Positions 6,690 through 19,268 are shown, counted from the first letter of the stretch. The stretch: DNA of 64,000 nucleotides from Arsukibacterium sp. MJ3 (GCF_000987765.1 NZ_LAHP01000012.1:1-64000), one strand, 5' to 3'. Notes: generated from the sequence alone by a model not told the origin. Numbers and translations are program-made.

Positions 6690-7809
6690 TAAGCGCTTCA
6701 ATTTCCTGAGCAATTAATTTGTGGACTGCCAGTTGTTCAAACCAACTGGTAGCCACAGCATCGCTTTGCAATCCAAGTAAGGTTCCAAGCACTATACCCC
6801 GATGTACATTGTCACCGCCTAAGTTAGTGTTCACTCGCAGTGCTTGCCAAGGGTCGATTTGGTATTTACAGGCCAGATAAAGCACCACAGGCCAAGAATC
6901 TGAAATATAACATGCCCTTGAAAACATTTGGCCGACAACCTGATTATCGGGCACGTTACGTTTTAACAGACCGGCTAAATCCACACTCGTTAAGCCCTTA
7001 CTTGCTTCAAGTAAAAGCGCCTTAACGCCTGCCTCATCAGGCCCATCCATTAAACCGCACAACAGTTGCACGTAGCGATCGCATACCTGCATTAAAGATT
7101 CATCAGGATGGGTCAGGGCCAAGTGCGCTCGACCGGCAAGCTTTATCTCGGCTGCGCTGGCGCCGTTAAGTCGTTCTGAAAAAACCAAAGGCGCTATTGT
7201 CACCAATGCACCAATAGATGCCGTGTCGTGAGTTATCATTCCACAATTTTCAGGCTTGCGACCCTGCGCCAAATTAGCAAAAAAACCCCGATGATAAGAT
7301 TCTGCATAAGTATCGGGGTGCGCTGCCGGCTGGCTTGTCATAAAGTCAATGTAGGCGCTAACAAATGCCTGTCGGTCGTAGCGTTGTGGCGAACTTGCCA
7401 GGGTGCGCATTAGCACCCGAGCACAATGGGCGTTGAGGGTGTTTTCACCCGCCTGCATGCCTTGATGATAATGCACATTAGGTCTGTCCCAAAACTGCGC
7501 CTTATCTTTTAAAATAACATCGCCTACCACTTGCGGCGGCTGATCGTTAGTTGAATGCCCCTTAGACGAATGCCCCTTTGACGCGCTATCAGCCGACTGT
7601 CTGCCCCCTTTATGTTTGGAGTGCAAGGACATAATAGATGAAGGGTGAAACTCAGGTGCGGCCTCAAAGCGCTGAATACCACCGGTAAAGGCACGCTCTA
7701 TTTCCACTGGTTGATAATACCAATGCACCGGCATGGCCAACGCATCAGCAATAAAGCTTGTTTTAAGCGCCGAAGTAACACGACTCTGCTGAGAAAATTT
7801 GTGATTCAT
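6661..7809 (-). CDS. ADP-ribosylglycohydrolase (DraG/ARH-type) family protein
   Basis: 382 residues. The N-terminal FIADALAMPVHWYY and the C-terminal NTNLGGDNVHRGIVLGTLLG are the two ends of the ADP-ribosylglycohydrolase fold; the latter is the D-N/D metal motif (GGDN in place of the common GGDTD). HDTASIGALV in the middle fits the helix that follows the substrate loop. The family removes ADP-ribose from proteins or small molecules using Mg. A Ser/Lys/His-rich insert (SKHKGGRQSADSASKGHSSK, about residues 64-95) looks like a flexible loop. The start at 7809 follows AGAGG; the longer frame to 7878 has no such site. It is convergent with ovoA and the two 3' ends overlap. A role in ovothiol chemistry is not established. 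Confidence 0.8.
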   Translation of the reverse strand: MNHKFSQQSRVTSALKTSFIADALAMPVHWYYQPVEIERAFTGGIQRFEAAPEFHPSSIMSLHSKHKGGRQSADSASKGHSSKGHSTNDQPPQVVGDVILKDKAQFWDRPNVHYHQGMQAGENTLNAHCARVLMRTLASSPQRYDRQAFVSAYIDFMTSQPAAHPDTYAESYHRGFFANLAQGRKPENCGMITHDTASIGALVTIAPLVFSERLNGASAAEIKLAGRAHLALTHPDESLMQVCDRYVQLLCGLMDGPDEAGVKALLLEASKGLTSVDLAGLLKRNVPDNQVVGQMFSRACYISDSWPVVLYLACKYQIDPWQALRVNTNLGGDNVHRGIVLGTLLGLQSDAVATSWFEQLAVHKLIAQEIEALISVASAPKL

Positions 7810-8112
7810 AATAATGCCTCTACCACACAGTAAAAAACAACTCGCACCTACATTAGATACCGCAATGATAGATTTCAAATAGATAACGAATGAATAAATT
7901 TTTACGATGTGAATATTTATTAAAAACGTAAGTTGTATTACTACATACTTAATTTATACAAAACCAGACGTTTTTTAAGGCAATAGGCTACAGTTATTTC
8001 GCCACCATAATTTTGAACCCAACAAACGCAAATGCTTTTTCGAGGATACAGAGGCTATAACAAATTATGTGCAGCGCGGCGCACTGTACTGATATACTGA
8101 GCATTATCCCAA

Positions 8113-9534
8113 TTGTTACTATACGGTGTGCCATTGTCTGTAACCACTCCCACCTTACCCCGTAGCCCTGGTTTTTTGCAGTCTCTTATCTGTTTTAGCG
8201 TGATTGTTATCACGATCGCCGGAGGGCTTTTTGGTCTGGGGATCAGCCTGCATACACTGATGTTTCTGTGTCTTTTATGGGTAGGACTTAACGCTTTTAG
8301 TCTAGGCTATGGCTATAAACACATTCGTGAGTTGATGACTAGCGCCCTTACCAGAGCCATGCCTGCCATCTATATATTTATATTGATAGGCATGGTGATT
8401 GCTAGTTTTATGCACAGTGGCACCATCGCCACTCTTATTTATTATGGCCTTAGCTGGTTAAGTCCGAGTTTGTTTTTGGCAGTCGGGTTATTACTGTGCG
8501 CCTTGATGTCGGTAGCAACCGGAACATCTTGGGGTACCGTCGGCACCTTAGGCGTAGTTTTTATTGGCATCGGCTCTGCCATGAATATTCCGCTGCCTTT
8601 AGTCGCCGGTATGATTGTCTGTGGTGCAACCTTCGGTGATAAAATGTCACCAATTTCAGATACCACAAACTTGGCAGCTATGAGTGCTGGCACTGATCTC
8701 TATCGACACATTTACGCCATGCTGTTCACCACAACGCCTACTTTTATCCTGACCTTTTTCATATTTTTAGTGATCGGATTGAACTATGGCGAGCAAAATC
8801 TCAACTTAACTGAAGTGACATCAATTCAAACGGCACTTGCCAACCATTACAGCCTTATGCCGCTGATTACGTTATTACCACTGATTTTACTCGCCGTACT
8901 AAGTATTAGAAAAGTGCCCGCTGAAGTGACAATGTCATGCAGCATTATGCTCGCCGTGCTCATCGCAATTTTTTATCAAGGAGAAAGTCCTATCACCGTG
9001 CTTAATGCGCTGTGGGAAAATACCCCCGAATCAACGGGTATCGCCAATTTAGATGCGTTGCTTGGTCGCGGCGGCATTAGCAGCATGAGCTGGACCTTGC
9101 TGCTGGCGTTAATGGCTATCGCGCTAGGGGGTATTTTGCACGGAGCGGGATTTCTTGCCGCATTATTAGCCGGTATCATAAAAAGAGTGCAGCGTACTGC
9201 CACCCTTATTGCCACGACTATTCTGTCTGGCTTCTTAGGTAACATTGCCATGGGCGAGGCTTATATTTCAATTATTCTCAGTTGCCAACTGTTTAAGCCC
9301 AAATATCAGCAACAAAATTTAGAGCCTGCCATTCTTTCACGCTCAGTTGAAGAAGGTGCCACTATGACCACAGGCCTTATTCCGTGGACCACGGCCGGTG
9401 CCTTTTATACGGCTACTCTGGGGGTAGACGTACTTGACTTCGCGCCCTATGCTTTTTTCAATTACCTCAATGCTGTTGTTGCAGTGGCAATGGCCGCCTT
9501 TGGCATTGGCCTTCTCAAACCGAAAACTAAATAA
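8113..9534 (+). CDS. nhaC: NhaC-family Na+/H+ antiporter
   Basis: About 470 residues with some 11-12 hydrophobic segments and the NhaC hallmarks: SVATGTSWGTVGTLGVVFIG and GATFGDKMSPISDTTNLAA, which carry the ion-binding Asp and Ser/Thr residues, and IPWTTAGAFYTATLGV near the end. It exchanges external protons for internal sodium (or a charged solute) across the inner membrane. No ATG exists at the 5' end; TTG 8113, GTG 8128 and TTG 8134 are all possible and no clear ribosome site decides. It stands alone, with about 300 bases before it and about 90 after it. Members of this family also include amino-acid/malate antiporters, so the substrate is not certain. Confidence 0.85.
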   Translation: MLLYGVPLSVTTPTLPRSPGFLQSLICFSVIVITIAGGLFGLGISLHTLMFLCLLWVGLNAFSLGYGYKHIRELMTSALTRAMPAIYIFILIGMVIASFMHSGTIATLIYYGLSWLSPSLFLAVGLLLCALMSVATGTSWGTVGTLGVVFIGIGSAMNIPLPLVAGMIVCGATFGDKMSPISDTTNLAAMSAGTDLYRHIYAMLFTTTPTFILTFFIFLVIGLNYGEQNLNLTEVTSIQTALANHYSLMPLITLLPLILLAVLSIRKVPAEVTMSCSIMLAVLIAIFYQGESPITVLNALWENTPESTGIANLDALLGRGGISSMSWTLLLALMAIALGGILHGAGFLAALLAGIIKRVQRTATLIATTILSGFLGNIAMGEAYISIILSCQLFKPKYQQQNLEPAILSRSVEEGATMTTGLIPWTTAGAFYTATLGVDVLDFAPYAFFNYLNAVVAVAMAAFGIGLLKPKTK

Positions 9535-9626
9535 TGATTGACCGTAGATGATTTCCAGAGTTCGTATAACGTCTATACTGGATGTAACAGCGCGATTTTT
9601 GCTCCAATACTAAGGCATTTTTGACT

Positions 9627-10565
9627 ATGGTTTTAATGATTTACAATAAATTCCCGCCGGTGGTGAAGTACTGGTTCAGCATTTTTGGGGCTGCAATCAA
9701 AAATTGGCTGGCTAGCCATGCTTTTATTTACGCCGCAGCGCTGGCGTTTTTCACCGTTTTTTCTATCGCACCTATTCTGGTAGTAATTGTCGCTCTGGTC
9801 GGTTTGGTAATGGGCGAGAGCGCTGTGCAGGGGCAACTCTTTGCGCAGCTCGAGGGAACGCTTGGTTCGGATGCGGCAGGCATGGTGCAGACGGCAGTGG
9901 TTAACTCGCAGATCGACCAGAGTGGCATTTGGCCAGCGTTGATTGGGATCGTTGCCACGATAGTCGGTGCCACCACGGTTTTCGCGCAGATGCAAAAGTC
10001 TCTGAATCAGATCTGGGACGTCGCGCCTCGTCCTGCCAGGAATAACCTGTGGCTATTTATTAAAACCCGCTTGTTGTCATTGACGATTATTCTGGCTATT
10101 GGCTTTATTCTGTTGGTCTCGCTGCTATTGTCAGTAGCCTTGCGCGCCGTCATGACGTTTGCAGAAGAATGGCTGCCGGTTCCTGGTTGGGCAATGGTGG
10201 GCATGGAATTAGTGTTGTCGCTGCTGGTGGTGACACTGTTGTTCGCAGCGATGTTTAAGATCCTGCCCGACGTGCTGCTGTCCTGGCGAGACGTGCTGCT
10301 TGGTGCGTTTATTACCGCTGTGTTGTTTACGGCGGGCCGTTCCCTAATCTCCATTTATCTAGCTTATACTGCTACGGCATCGGCCTATGGCGCTGCCGGC
10401 TCGCTGGCGCTACTGCTGTTATGGGTAAACTATTCCTCAATAATTCTGCTATTCGGGGCCGCCTTTACGCGGGCGCACTTGGAAGGCAGAGGCAAGCCCG
10501 TCCGCCCCAAGAGCACGGCGGTGTGTGTGCATCGGGAATTGGTTGATAACGTGCAGCCGAGCTGA
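9627..10565 (+). CDS. YihY/BrkB-family inner-membrane protein
   Basis: 312 residues with six hydrophobic segments. The stretch HAFIYAAALAFFTVFSIAP at the first membrane helix (x-A-A-A-L-A-F-x-T-x-F-S-I-A-P), VGATTVFAQMQKSLNQIWDV and YGAAGSLALLLLWVNYSS are the conserved blocks of the YihY/virulence factor BrkB family (once misnamed RNase BN). The molecular function is not established; a transporter-like role is assumed for the family. ATG 9627 is used; TTG 9621 in the same frame has a closer AAGG signal and is equally possible. It is monocistronic by spacing. Confidence 0.88.
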   Translation: MVLMIYNKFPPVVKYWFSIFGAAIKNWLASHAFIYAAALAFFTVFSIAPILVVIVALVGLVMGESAVQGQLFAQLEGTLGSDAAGMVQTAVVNSQIDQSGIWPALIGIVATIVGATTVFAQMQKSLNQIWDVAPRPARNNLWLFIKTRLLSLTIILAIGFILLVSLLLSVALRAVMTFAEEWLPVPGWAMVGMELVLSLLVVTLLFAAMFKILPDVLLSWRDVLLGAFITAVLFTAGRSLISIYLAYTATASAYGAAGSLALLLLWVNYSSIILLFGAAFTRAHLEGRGKPVRPKSTAVCVHRELVDNVQPS

Positions 10566-10598
10566 GATTTAAACAAGGCCGGAAAACATCGCTGGCTG

Positions 10599-11663
10599 CT
10601 ACACTACGTTTATATTAGCGCCGCGCTGCAAGCGAAACTGTTGTGGCGAAATACCATGTTGGCGGCGAAAAGCCCGGCCAAAGTTTGCCGGATCAGCGTA
10701 GCCTAACAAATAGGCTATTTGTTGGGCCGATAGCACCGTAGTACTCAAATAATGTGTTGCCATTTGCTGGCGCCAGTTATTAACCAGGTTGTGGTAACTG
10801 GTGTTTTCACCCTGAAGCCGCCGGCGTAAGGTACGGCTAGACATAGCCAACTCAGCTGCAACTTGCTCAATACTGGCAGGTTGCCCCTTAGTTCGTCCCA
10901 GCATTAAGCGAATTAACCCGGCAATGCTTTGGCTTTGCTGCCAGCGCTGCAGTTCTTGTTCGCATTGTGCGGTAAGCTGGTGTTGTACTTGCCGGTCTGC
11001 CCAGGGCGAGGTAAGGGTTAAATCGGTAGCGTCAAAAATTAAACGGTGTTCTTGCTGTGAAAAAGTGACCGGGCAGGTGAAAAAAGCCTGGTACAATGCA
11101 TGGTAACCTGGTTGTTGAAAAGCAAACTGTACCTGACGCAACCGATACCGGTGGCCTGAAACAAAATCGAGCATGGCATTTAGCGCCACCGCGAAGGTTT
11201 CAACGACAAAATGCCGGATGCCGTCTAATGGATGCAGTTCTGATAAGGTAAGATGCACCTGCTGTTTACGCCGCTGCATGTTTAATGTTAACAAGGGGCT
11301 GCGGGTCGCCATATATTTACAAATTAATTGCAGTGCTTCATCTACATTGCGACTGCTAATACTGGCTAAGCCTAGCAGGCCATGGGTGGTAATGGTTAAC
11401 TGGCTGCCCAAATAGAGCCCCAGCGCCGGTTCATTTATGTTGGCACAAGAGTGCACAATAATCGCCTGAAATTGTTGCCAGCTTAGGCTTGAGTCGCACG
11501 GCTCTGCTATACTTGCCGGTACGCCCGCTTTGGCCAACACGGCTTGAACATTACCGCCACGGCTTTGCAATAAATCCAATAAATTACGCACATAATGGCT
11601 GGGTAAAGACAGCGGGCTACCAATGTTTTTACTGTTAAGGTTAATATTGTCGTTAACACTCAT
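10599..11663 (-). CDS. AraC-family transcriptional regulator, probably of the alkane hydroxylase gene
   Basis: 354 residues. Residues about 20-215 form the 'arabinose-binding domain of AraC regulators' type sensor (LSWQQFQAIIVHSCANINEP, GLLGLASISSRNVDEALQL). Residues about 250-345 are the double HTH domain: SIEQVAAELAMSSRTLRRRL and IAYLLGYADPANFGRAFRRQ followed by SPQQFR. This is the OruR/AlkR-like subgroup, which activates catabolic genes. It is divergent from alkB across 243 bases that contain a tandem repeat, so activation of alkB in response to an alkane-like ligand is the likely role. The ligand cannot be read from sequence. Confidence 0.88.
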   Translation of the reverse strand: MSVNDNINLNSKNIGSPLSLPSHYVRNLLDLLQSRGGNVQAVLAKAGVPASIAEPCDSSLSWQQFQAIIVHSCANINEPALGLYLGSQLTITTHGLLGLASISSRNVDEALQLICKYMATRSPLLTLNMQRRKQQVHLTLSELHPLDGIRHFVVETFAVALNAMLDFVSGHRYRLRQVQFAFQQPGYHALYQAFFTCPVTFSQQEHRLIFDATDLTLTSPWADRQVQHQLTAQCEQELQRWQQSQSIAGLIRLMLGRTKGQPASIEQVAAELAMSSRTLRRRLQGENTSYHNLVNNWRQQMATHYLSTTVLSAQQIAYLLGYADPANFGRAFRRQHGISPQQFRLQRGANINVV

Positions 11664-11664
11664 T

Positions 11665-11734
11665 GTTGTCTTAGGTTTAACGTAGTTGTTATTTGATCAT
11701 TAAACATAGTTATTATTTTATCGTTAAACATAGT
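11665..11734 (+). repeat. Tandem 24-bp repeats upstream of the AraC regulator
   Basis: TTATTTGATCATTAAACATAGT (positions 11689-11710) and a copy at 11713-11734 differ at two of 22 bases and are spaced 24 bases start to start. A weaker third copy (TTAGGTTTAACGTAGT) ends near 11686, again one period away. They lie 2-70 bases upstream of the regulator start, in the divergent region with alkB. Spacing of about two helical turns is what AraC-type sites often show, so they may be operator half-sites. Confidence 0.5.
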
Positions 11735-11906
11735 GAGCTGATATTCCTGCATAAGGCCGCAGCAACTGCTTTGGTAGAGTGTAACGTACTCTTGTTGCAA
11801 GTAGCAGAGCTTGGCCGCAAATGACCAGAACTTGGCTGCTGTAACCCTGCCTTTATTGCTGCGAACGCCGTAGGCTGTTACTTCCAACAGGTAGTGGCGG
11901 CTTACA

Positions 11907-13013
11907 ATGTTAAAATATATTAAATTTAGTCTGTTTCATCTGTTAACCCTGCCGTTTTTAATTGGTATTACCCTTGGCGGTTATTGGATGGCGCTGGGCG
12001 TCACTGCGGTATTAATGGTGGTGGTGCTTGGTGATGTGCTGCTGGGGGATGATAGCAGCGAGCCTGAATACGCCATGCCCTGGCTACTAAACGGTTTACT
12101 GTATAGCTCATTATTTTTTGTAATCTTGTTATTTGGCCTGTTGCTCTGGAGTGTCGCAGAACACGATTTATTTGGCTATGGTCAGTGGGTAATGCACTGG
12201 ACCGGTTACAACGCGTTGGCTGCACGGGAAGCGAATCAATGGTGGCACTTTTTGCCTGTTTTGTTGGGTGCCGGCTTGCTGATTTCTATAGTGGGTACTA
12301 TACCGGCGCATGAACTGACGCACCGCACCGCAGATCGTAGCGCAATGCTGATAGGTCGCTGGTTACTGGCTTTTAGTGCCGATTGCTCTTTTGCCATCGA
12401 GCATGTGTATGGCCACCATCGCTATGTGGGCACGGCGCAAGATCCAGCTACTGCCCCGCGCGGCCGCACGGTTTATCAGCATATCGTGCGCTCTACGGTA
12501 GGCGGCAATGTCAGTGCCTGGGCCATTGAAAAACAGCGTTTAGTGCGGCAACAACAGGCGCTATTTGGTTACCATAACCGGTTTTTACGGGGGGTAGGTA
12601 TGACATTAACGTTGTGCATTGTGGCGTTTAGTCTGGCGGGTTGGCCGGGTTTATTGGTGTTTTGTGTTAGCGCGACACTGGCCAAGGCGTTATTAGAAGT
12701 GGTGAATTATATTGAACACTATGGCATTGTGCGCCAACTACACCAGCCGGTGCGGCCTTATCATAGCTGGAATAGCACTAAACGTGTCAGCAGTTGGGCC
12801 AGTTTTAATCTTACCCGGCACTCACACCATCATGCCCGCTCGCAACTGCCGTTTTATCAGTTAAAAGCCTACCCTGATGCACCTGACTTACCCACCGGCT
12901 ATTTAGGCTCTGTGTTACTGACGCTGGTCCCACCGCTATGGTTTCGTTTAATGGCCCCTAAATTACAGCAATGGGATAGTCGTTACGGGCAAAATACTGA
13001 TGCCGCCGGCTAA
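11907..13013 (+). CDS. alkB: AlkB-type alkane 1-monooxygenase (membrane di-iron hydroxylase)
   Basis: 368 residues with about six hydrophobic segments. All histidine boxes of the family are present: HELTHR at 135-140, EHVYGHHRYVG at 165-175, NYIEHYG at 267-273 and LTRHSHHHA at 302-310. These bind two irons on the cytoplasmic face. AlkB oxidises the terminal carbon of medium-chain alkanes with O2, using electrons from a rubredoxin and its reductase; neither is encoded nearby. The protein is slightly shorter than Pseudomonas AlkB (about 400), lacking part of the N-terminus. The divergent AraC gene is its probable regulator. A related xylene or fatty-acid hydroxylase function cannot be excluded, but NYIEHYG and LTRHSHHHA favour AlkB. 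Confidence 0.88.
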   Translation: MLKYIKFSLFHLLTLPFLIGITLGGYWMALGVTAVLMVVVLGDVLLGDDSSEPEYAMPWLLNGLLYSSLFFVILLFGLLLWSVAEHDLFGYGQWVMHWTGYNALAAREANQWWHFLPVLLGAGLLISIVGTIPAHELTHRTADRSAMLIGRWLLAFSADCSFAIEHVYGHHRYVGTAQDPATAPRGRTVYQHIVRSTVGGNVSAWAIEKQRLVRQQQALFGYHNRFLRGVGMTLTLCIVAFSLAGWPGLLVFCVSATLAKALLEVVNYIEHYGIVRQLHQPVRPYHSWNSTKRVSSWASFNLTRHSHHHARSQLPFYQLKAYPDAPDLPTGYLGSVLLTLVPPLWFRLMAPKLQQWDSRYGQNTDAAG

Positions 13014-13209
13014 TGCCAGTGCTCTCCTTCATTGCCGCCGCCTTAATGTGATTAAATCGGGTTAGCCTTCAGCTTTACATTGAGTGGCTGCCAAGCCTTT
13101 GCTATACTTTTCACCCGTCCTGATACCAATTCTTGCACACCCAACGCCGCCCTGTGCTACAGCACCGGCAGCGTGGTGTTTTGCAGTTTTGGTTTCTTCT
13201 ATTGATTAA

Positions 13210-14865
<1,656 letters not shown>

Positions 14866-14876
14866 CGTTTGCTAAG

Positions 14877-14899
14877 CCGGGTGGAGAACCCGGTTTTTT
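14877..14899 (+). terminator. Intrinsic terminator between pyrG and eno
   Basis: CCGGGT (14877-14882) and ACCCGG (14888-14893) form a stem over a 5-base loop, followed at once by six T. It is a short but complete rho-independent terminator in the 59-base pyrG-eno gap. Confidence 0.75.
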
Positions 14900-14921
14900 C
14901 ATTTTAGAACAGGGGACTTAA

Positions 14922-16217
<1,296 letters not shown>

Positions 16218-16275
16218 ATATAGCTCAGTAGTGACCGCTCGTAACCATTGCCTTCAAGCTGACGCTATGCAAACT

Positions 16276-16301
16276 ACAACGCCACCGCAAGGTGGCGTTG
16301 T
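16276..16301 (+). terminator. Terminator hairpin after eno
   Basis: ACAACGCCACC and GGTGGCGTTGT are perfect 11-base complements around a GCAA tetraloop, followed by GCTTTAT. The T tract is weak, but the stem is very stable and it stands 59 bases after the eno stop. Confidence 0.75.
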
Positions 16302-16371
16302 GCTTTATAACCGGTCATTAACGATGAGCTAACGATGGACTAACGATGGGCCAGGCATAACCCTGAAGTTA

Positions 16372-16890
16372 TTAGCTAACACTGATTTGATCTAAATGGC
16401 TTTGCAAGTGCAGGTAATGCACGCTGTAATATTGGGCTTTGCTAAGGCTGCCATAAGTAAAATGCGGTTGTAACTCGCCTTGCCAATCCATAAATTGTTG
16501 AACAGTATAAATTAATTCCCGTAGGGCAACATCATTAGGTAGCTCTGGCGCTAGCGTCGGCGCGCCGGGGATGGGCTCATTCAGGGGGTGGTGCAACTTG
16601 CCTGTTGCGGCAAAGGCATTTATGGCTAGCTTGCCGATACTATTCTGGAACCAGAGCGAGCGCGCCTTGGGGTAGCCGTCGATAGAATAACGGACACTTT
16701 GAGCACAATGCTGCAAAATCTGGCTGACATTCCACTCGCCACTACTGCTTAAACGCTGTGGCGGCAATGCCCGTAATTGCAACAAAATGCCTGACAGCGG
16801 ATAGGGCCTGATAGTAGCAACCAGCTTAGTGACCAGCACTATAGCAACCGGTGCCAGCACGCTGGCCTGTAAAAATTGACGACGGTTCAT
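16372..16890 (-). CDS. DUF1569-like protein with Tat-type signal
   Basis: 172 residues. The start MNRRQFLQASVLAPVAIVL has the twin-arginine motif R-R-Q-F-L followed by a hydrophobic stretch, so export by Tat to the periplasm is likely. SSSGEWNVSQILQHCAQSVR and the following YSIDGYPKAR fit the DUF1569 family, a DinB-like helical bundle ('W...e.l.H.a.si.yS..gfp'). The function of the family is unknown. It is convergent with eno and divergent from the next gene, and so is a single-gene unit. Confidence 0.7.
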   Translation of the reverse strand: MNRRQFLQASVLAPVAIVLVTKLVATIRPYPLSGILLQLRALPPQRLSSSGEWNVSQILQHCAQSVRYSIDGYPKARSLWFQNSIGKLAINAFAATGKLHHPLNEPIPGAPTLAPELPNDVALRELIYTVQQFMDWQGELQPHFTYGSLSKAQYYSVHYLHLQSHLDQISVS

Positions 16891-16970
16891 AAGCTATTAC
16901 TGCAACCCTTTTCTTAAAGCGTTAAACTAGCATTTTTTATAGGCAGCCGGCCACTTTTTGCTTTTACAAA

Positions 16971-17657
16971 ATGCAGCCGATTGGCTACCATCAGCGAATG
17001 ATTGAACCTATAAGTAACCAGCCACATTTCTGGCAGGTATCCAGCGATAACCAAACGTATACCGAGCTGTGTAATGCTTTGTATGAACGTGAGTTATTGC
17101 GTCTGGCTAAACTTAACCCTGAGCAGCTGCCGTTATTACAAAAACGGCTGGCGGCCTTGCCCTTTTATATTCGACGGGCTGCGGCTAACATTGTCACCTA
17201 CCGCAGTGTGTTGCAGCTAGACAGCCAAAATGCTTCCTGGTTTCATAAACAGTTAAGCCGCTGTCCGGCGCAAAAACAGCAGGCCGATCCTATTGCTAAT
17301 TTCTACCTTAAATCGGCCAAGCCGGGTTTAATTGTGCCGGTTTATATTGAACAACTGACTCTTGAACAAGTGGCGCTTGATAGTGTCGACGAAGTAGATC
17401 ATGCGGGCGAGCGTTTGCATTGTAACGAACATGGCTGGTTTAGTTTTAATGGTACGCCGCTTGAAAACATTAACAGCAGTAAATTTTTGTTAAAACCTAA
17501 CAAAGCCATTGTAACAGCTGCCAGTTGCGGGCATCAGTGGTTGAATAATGATAAAAAAGCACCCAGAGCATTGAGTTTGCGTGAATTATTGCTGACCAGT
17601 CGCTTTAATTGGCAAAATTACGCTAAGCCATATCAAGTAGCCCGAGAGCTAATATAA
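16971..17657 (+). CDS. Conserved hypothetical protein between eno and ftsB
   Basis: 228 residues (219 if the ATG at 16998, MIEPISNQPHFW, is used). I do not recognise the family. It is soluble, with a basic helical N-terminal half (YERELLRLAKLNPEQLPLLQ, LPFYIRRAAANIVTYRSVLQ) and a C-terminal half ending RELLLTSRFNWQNYAKPYQ. A Cys-His pair (SCGHQWL) is visible but not a full zinc site. About 100 bases without a terminator separate it from ftsB. Confidence 0.7.
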   Translation: MQPIGYHQRMIEPISNQPHFWQVSSDNQTYTELCNALYERELLRLAKLNPEQLPLLQKRLAALPFYIRRAAANIVTYRSVLQLDSQNASWFHKQLSRCPAQKQQADPIANFYLKSAKPGLIVPVYIEQLTLEQVALDSVDEVDHAGERLHCNEHGWFSFNGTPLENINSSKFLLKPNKAIVTAASCGHQWLNNDKKAPRALSLRELLLTSRFNWQNYAKPYQVARELI

Positions 17658-17758
17658 CGCATTATAGTGCACTAATTTTTGTTGCAGGGTGAATTAGGGC
17701 TTTGCAGCGCGGATACAAGCCAGCATAATAAACCGATTATTCTAACTACTAGTGGCCT

Positions 17759-18064
17759 ATGCAATTGCTGCGAGCAACACTGCTGATTCTTTTTTGCCTA
17801 CTGCAATATCGCTTGTGGTTTGGCCAATTTAGCGTTACTGATTATTTGCAACGACTGGATGAAATTGCTACTCAGCGTGCCAGTAATCAGGAATTGCAAA
17901 AGCGTAATCGTCTGTTGATTGCCGATGTGACTGATTTACAGCAAGGTCTGGATGCCATTGAAGAGCGGGCCCGCAACGAACTGGGCTTAATTGGTGAAGA
18001 CGAAGTGTTTTTTCGAATGGTGCAAACCGAGAGTCAGCAGGATGCCGCAAAGGGTAAACCATGA
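17759..18064 (+). CDS. ftsB: Cell division protein FtsB
   Basis: 101 residues with the FtsB layout: a very short cytoplasmic start, one membrane helix (about 5-20), then a periplasmic leucine-zipper-like coiled coil (LQRLDEIATQRASNQELQKR). The family block follows: D-L-x-x-G-x-D-A-I-E-E-R-A-R-x-E-L-G-x-I and E-x-F-F-R. With FtsL and FtsQ it activates septal peptidoglycan synthesis. It overlaps ispD by four bases (ATGA), the usual ftsB-ispD-ispF arrangement. Confidence 0.95.
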   Translation: MQLLRATLLILFCLLQYRLWFGQFSVTDYLQRLDEIATQRASNQELQKRNRLLIADVTDLQQGLDAIEERARNELGLIGEDEVFFRMVQTESQQDAAKGKP

Positions 18065-18786
18065 CGCTGCCCGCCATGACCTTGCCTGCTATTGGCGCCA
18101 TTGCGGCGGTTATACCCGCGGCGGGGGTGGGAACCAGAATGCAGGCGGCCATGCCGAAGCAATATTTAACCCTGAAGGGTAAAACACTGCTTGAACACAG
18201 TGTTGAGCGGATCCGCTGTCACCCTGCTATTGGTGAGCTGTGGCTGGTGTTAGATAAAGCCGACCCTTACTTTGCCGCTACCTCTTTAGTGTCTTCACCC
18301 TTACACCGGGTTGATGGTGGCACTGAGCGCGTACACTCGGTACTTAATGCCTTGCAGCAAATTGACGCAAAGCGATATCCTTGGGTATTGGTGCATGATG
18401 CTGCCAGGCCGCTGGTGCGCCAAGCTGATATCAGTGACCTGATTAACCGCTGCTTGCAGGTTGGCCATGGTGGTATTTTAGCTTGCCCGGTGCGCGATAC
18501 AATGAAACGGGCACAGCGGGTTGCGGAGCAAAATAAGGTGTTGCAAACCGTAGAGCGTGAGCAGTTGTGGCATGCCCTTACCCCTCAGCTATTTGCAACA
18601 CAACTACTGCGAGACGCGATTAGTCAGGCATTGTTAGCCGGTATTACTGTTACTGATGAAGCCTCAGCCATGGAGTGGGCCGGCCAGCCAGTGCTGCTGG
18701 TTGAGGGCCAGGCTGACAATATTAAAATTACCCATCCTGCCGACTTAAGCCTGGCAGGCTATTATTATTTGGAGCAAACCTGCTAA
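18061..18786 (+). CDS. ispD: 2-C-methyl-D-erythritol 4-phosphate cytidylyltransferase
   Basis: 241 residues. The nucleotide-binding start [20 protein letters not shown], the middle [11 protein letters not shown] and TDEASAMEW are the IspD signatures. It adds CMP to methylerythritol phosphate, step three of the non-mevalonate isoprenoid route. The N-terminus repeats [10 protein letters not shown], so the second ATG at 18076 is an alternative start; the first overlaps ftsB by ATGA and is preferred for coupling. TAATG links it to ispF. Confidence 0.96.
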   Translation: MTLPAMTLPAIGAIAAVIPAAGVGTRMQAAMPKQYLTLKGKTLLEHSVERIRCHPAIGELWLVLDKADPYFAATSLVSSPLHRVDGGTERVHSVLNALQQIDAKRYPWVLVHDAARPLVRQADISDLINRCLQVGHGGILACPVRDTMKRAQRVAEQNKVLQTVEREQLWHALTPQLFATQLLRDAISQALLAGITVTDEASAMEWAGQPVLLVEGQADNIKITHPADLSLAGYYYLEQTC

Positions 18787-19268
18787 TGCAATTTCGGATA
18801 GGCCATGGTTTTGATGTGCATGCGTTTGGAGGCCACGGCCCGGTAACACTGGGTGGTGTAGTTATTGACCACCCGCACGGTTTGCTGGCGCACTCTGATG
18901 GCGATGTGATATTGCACGCGGTAGCTGATGCCTTGTTAGGGGCGTTGGCGTTGGGCGATATTGGCCATCATTTTCCTGATAATGACCCTACTTTAAAGGG
19001 CATCGACAGCCGGATTTTATTACGAAAAGTGTTTGCCGAGGTTAGTAGAGCAGGTTATCGCTTAAATAATCTGGACGTGACGATTATGGCTCAGGCGCCG
19101 AAAATGGCGCCGCATATTGGCGCCATGCGCCAGTGCTTGGCCAGCGATTTAGCAGCGGATATTAGTCAGGTGAATGTTAAAGCGACCACCACCGAGCAAT
19201 TAGGGTTTGTTGGGCGCAAAGAAGGCATCGCAGCAGAAGCGGTGGTGCTGTTGGTCGCAGTAATATGA
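18786..19268 (+). CDS. ispF: 2-C-methyl-D-erythritol 2,4-cyclodiphosphate synthase
   Basis: 160 residues, normal size. [13 protein letters not shown] gives the zinc ligands Asp and His, [19 protein letters not shown] the substrate and metal site, and GDIGHHFPD the conserved loop. It cyclises the IspE product to MEcPP in the isoprenoid pathway. The start shares one base with the ispD stop, and the stop overlaps truD by ATGA, so the genes are translationally coupled. Confidence 0.97.
   Translation: MQFRIGHGFDVHAFGGHGPVTLGGVVIDHPHGLLAHSDGDVILHAVADALLGALALGDIGHHFPDNDPTLKGIDSRILLRKVFAEVSRAGYRLNNLDVTIMAQAPKMAPHIGAMRQCLASDLAADISQVNVKATTTEQLGFVGRKEGIAAEAVVLLVAVI

Noticed and set aside
7228..7833. 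Small plus-strand frames inside the ADP-ribosylglycohydrolase gene
   Set aside because: They are shadows of the minus-strand gene with no ribosome site and no protein-like pattern.
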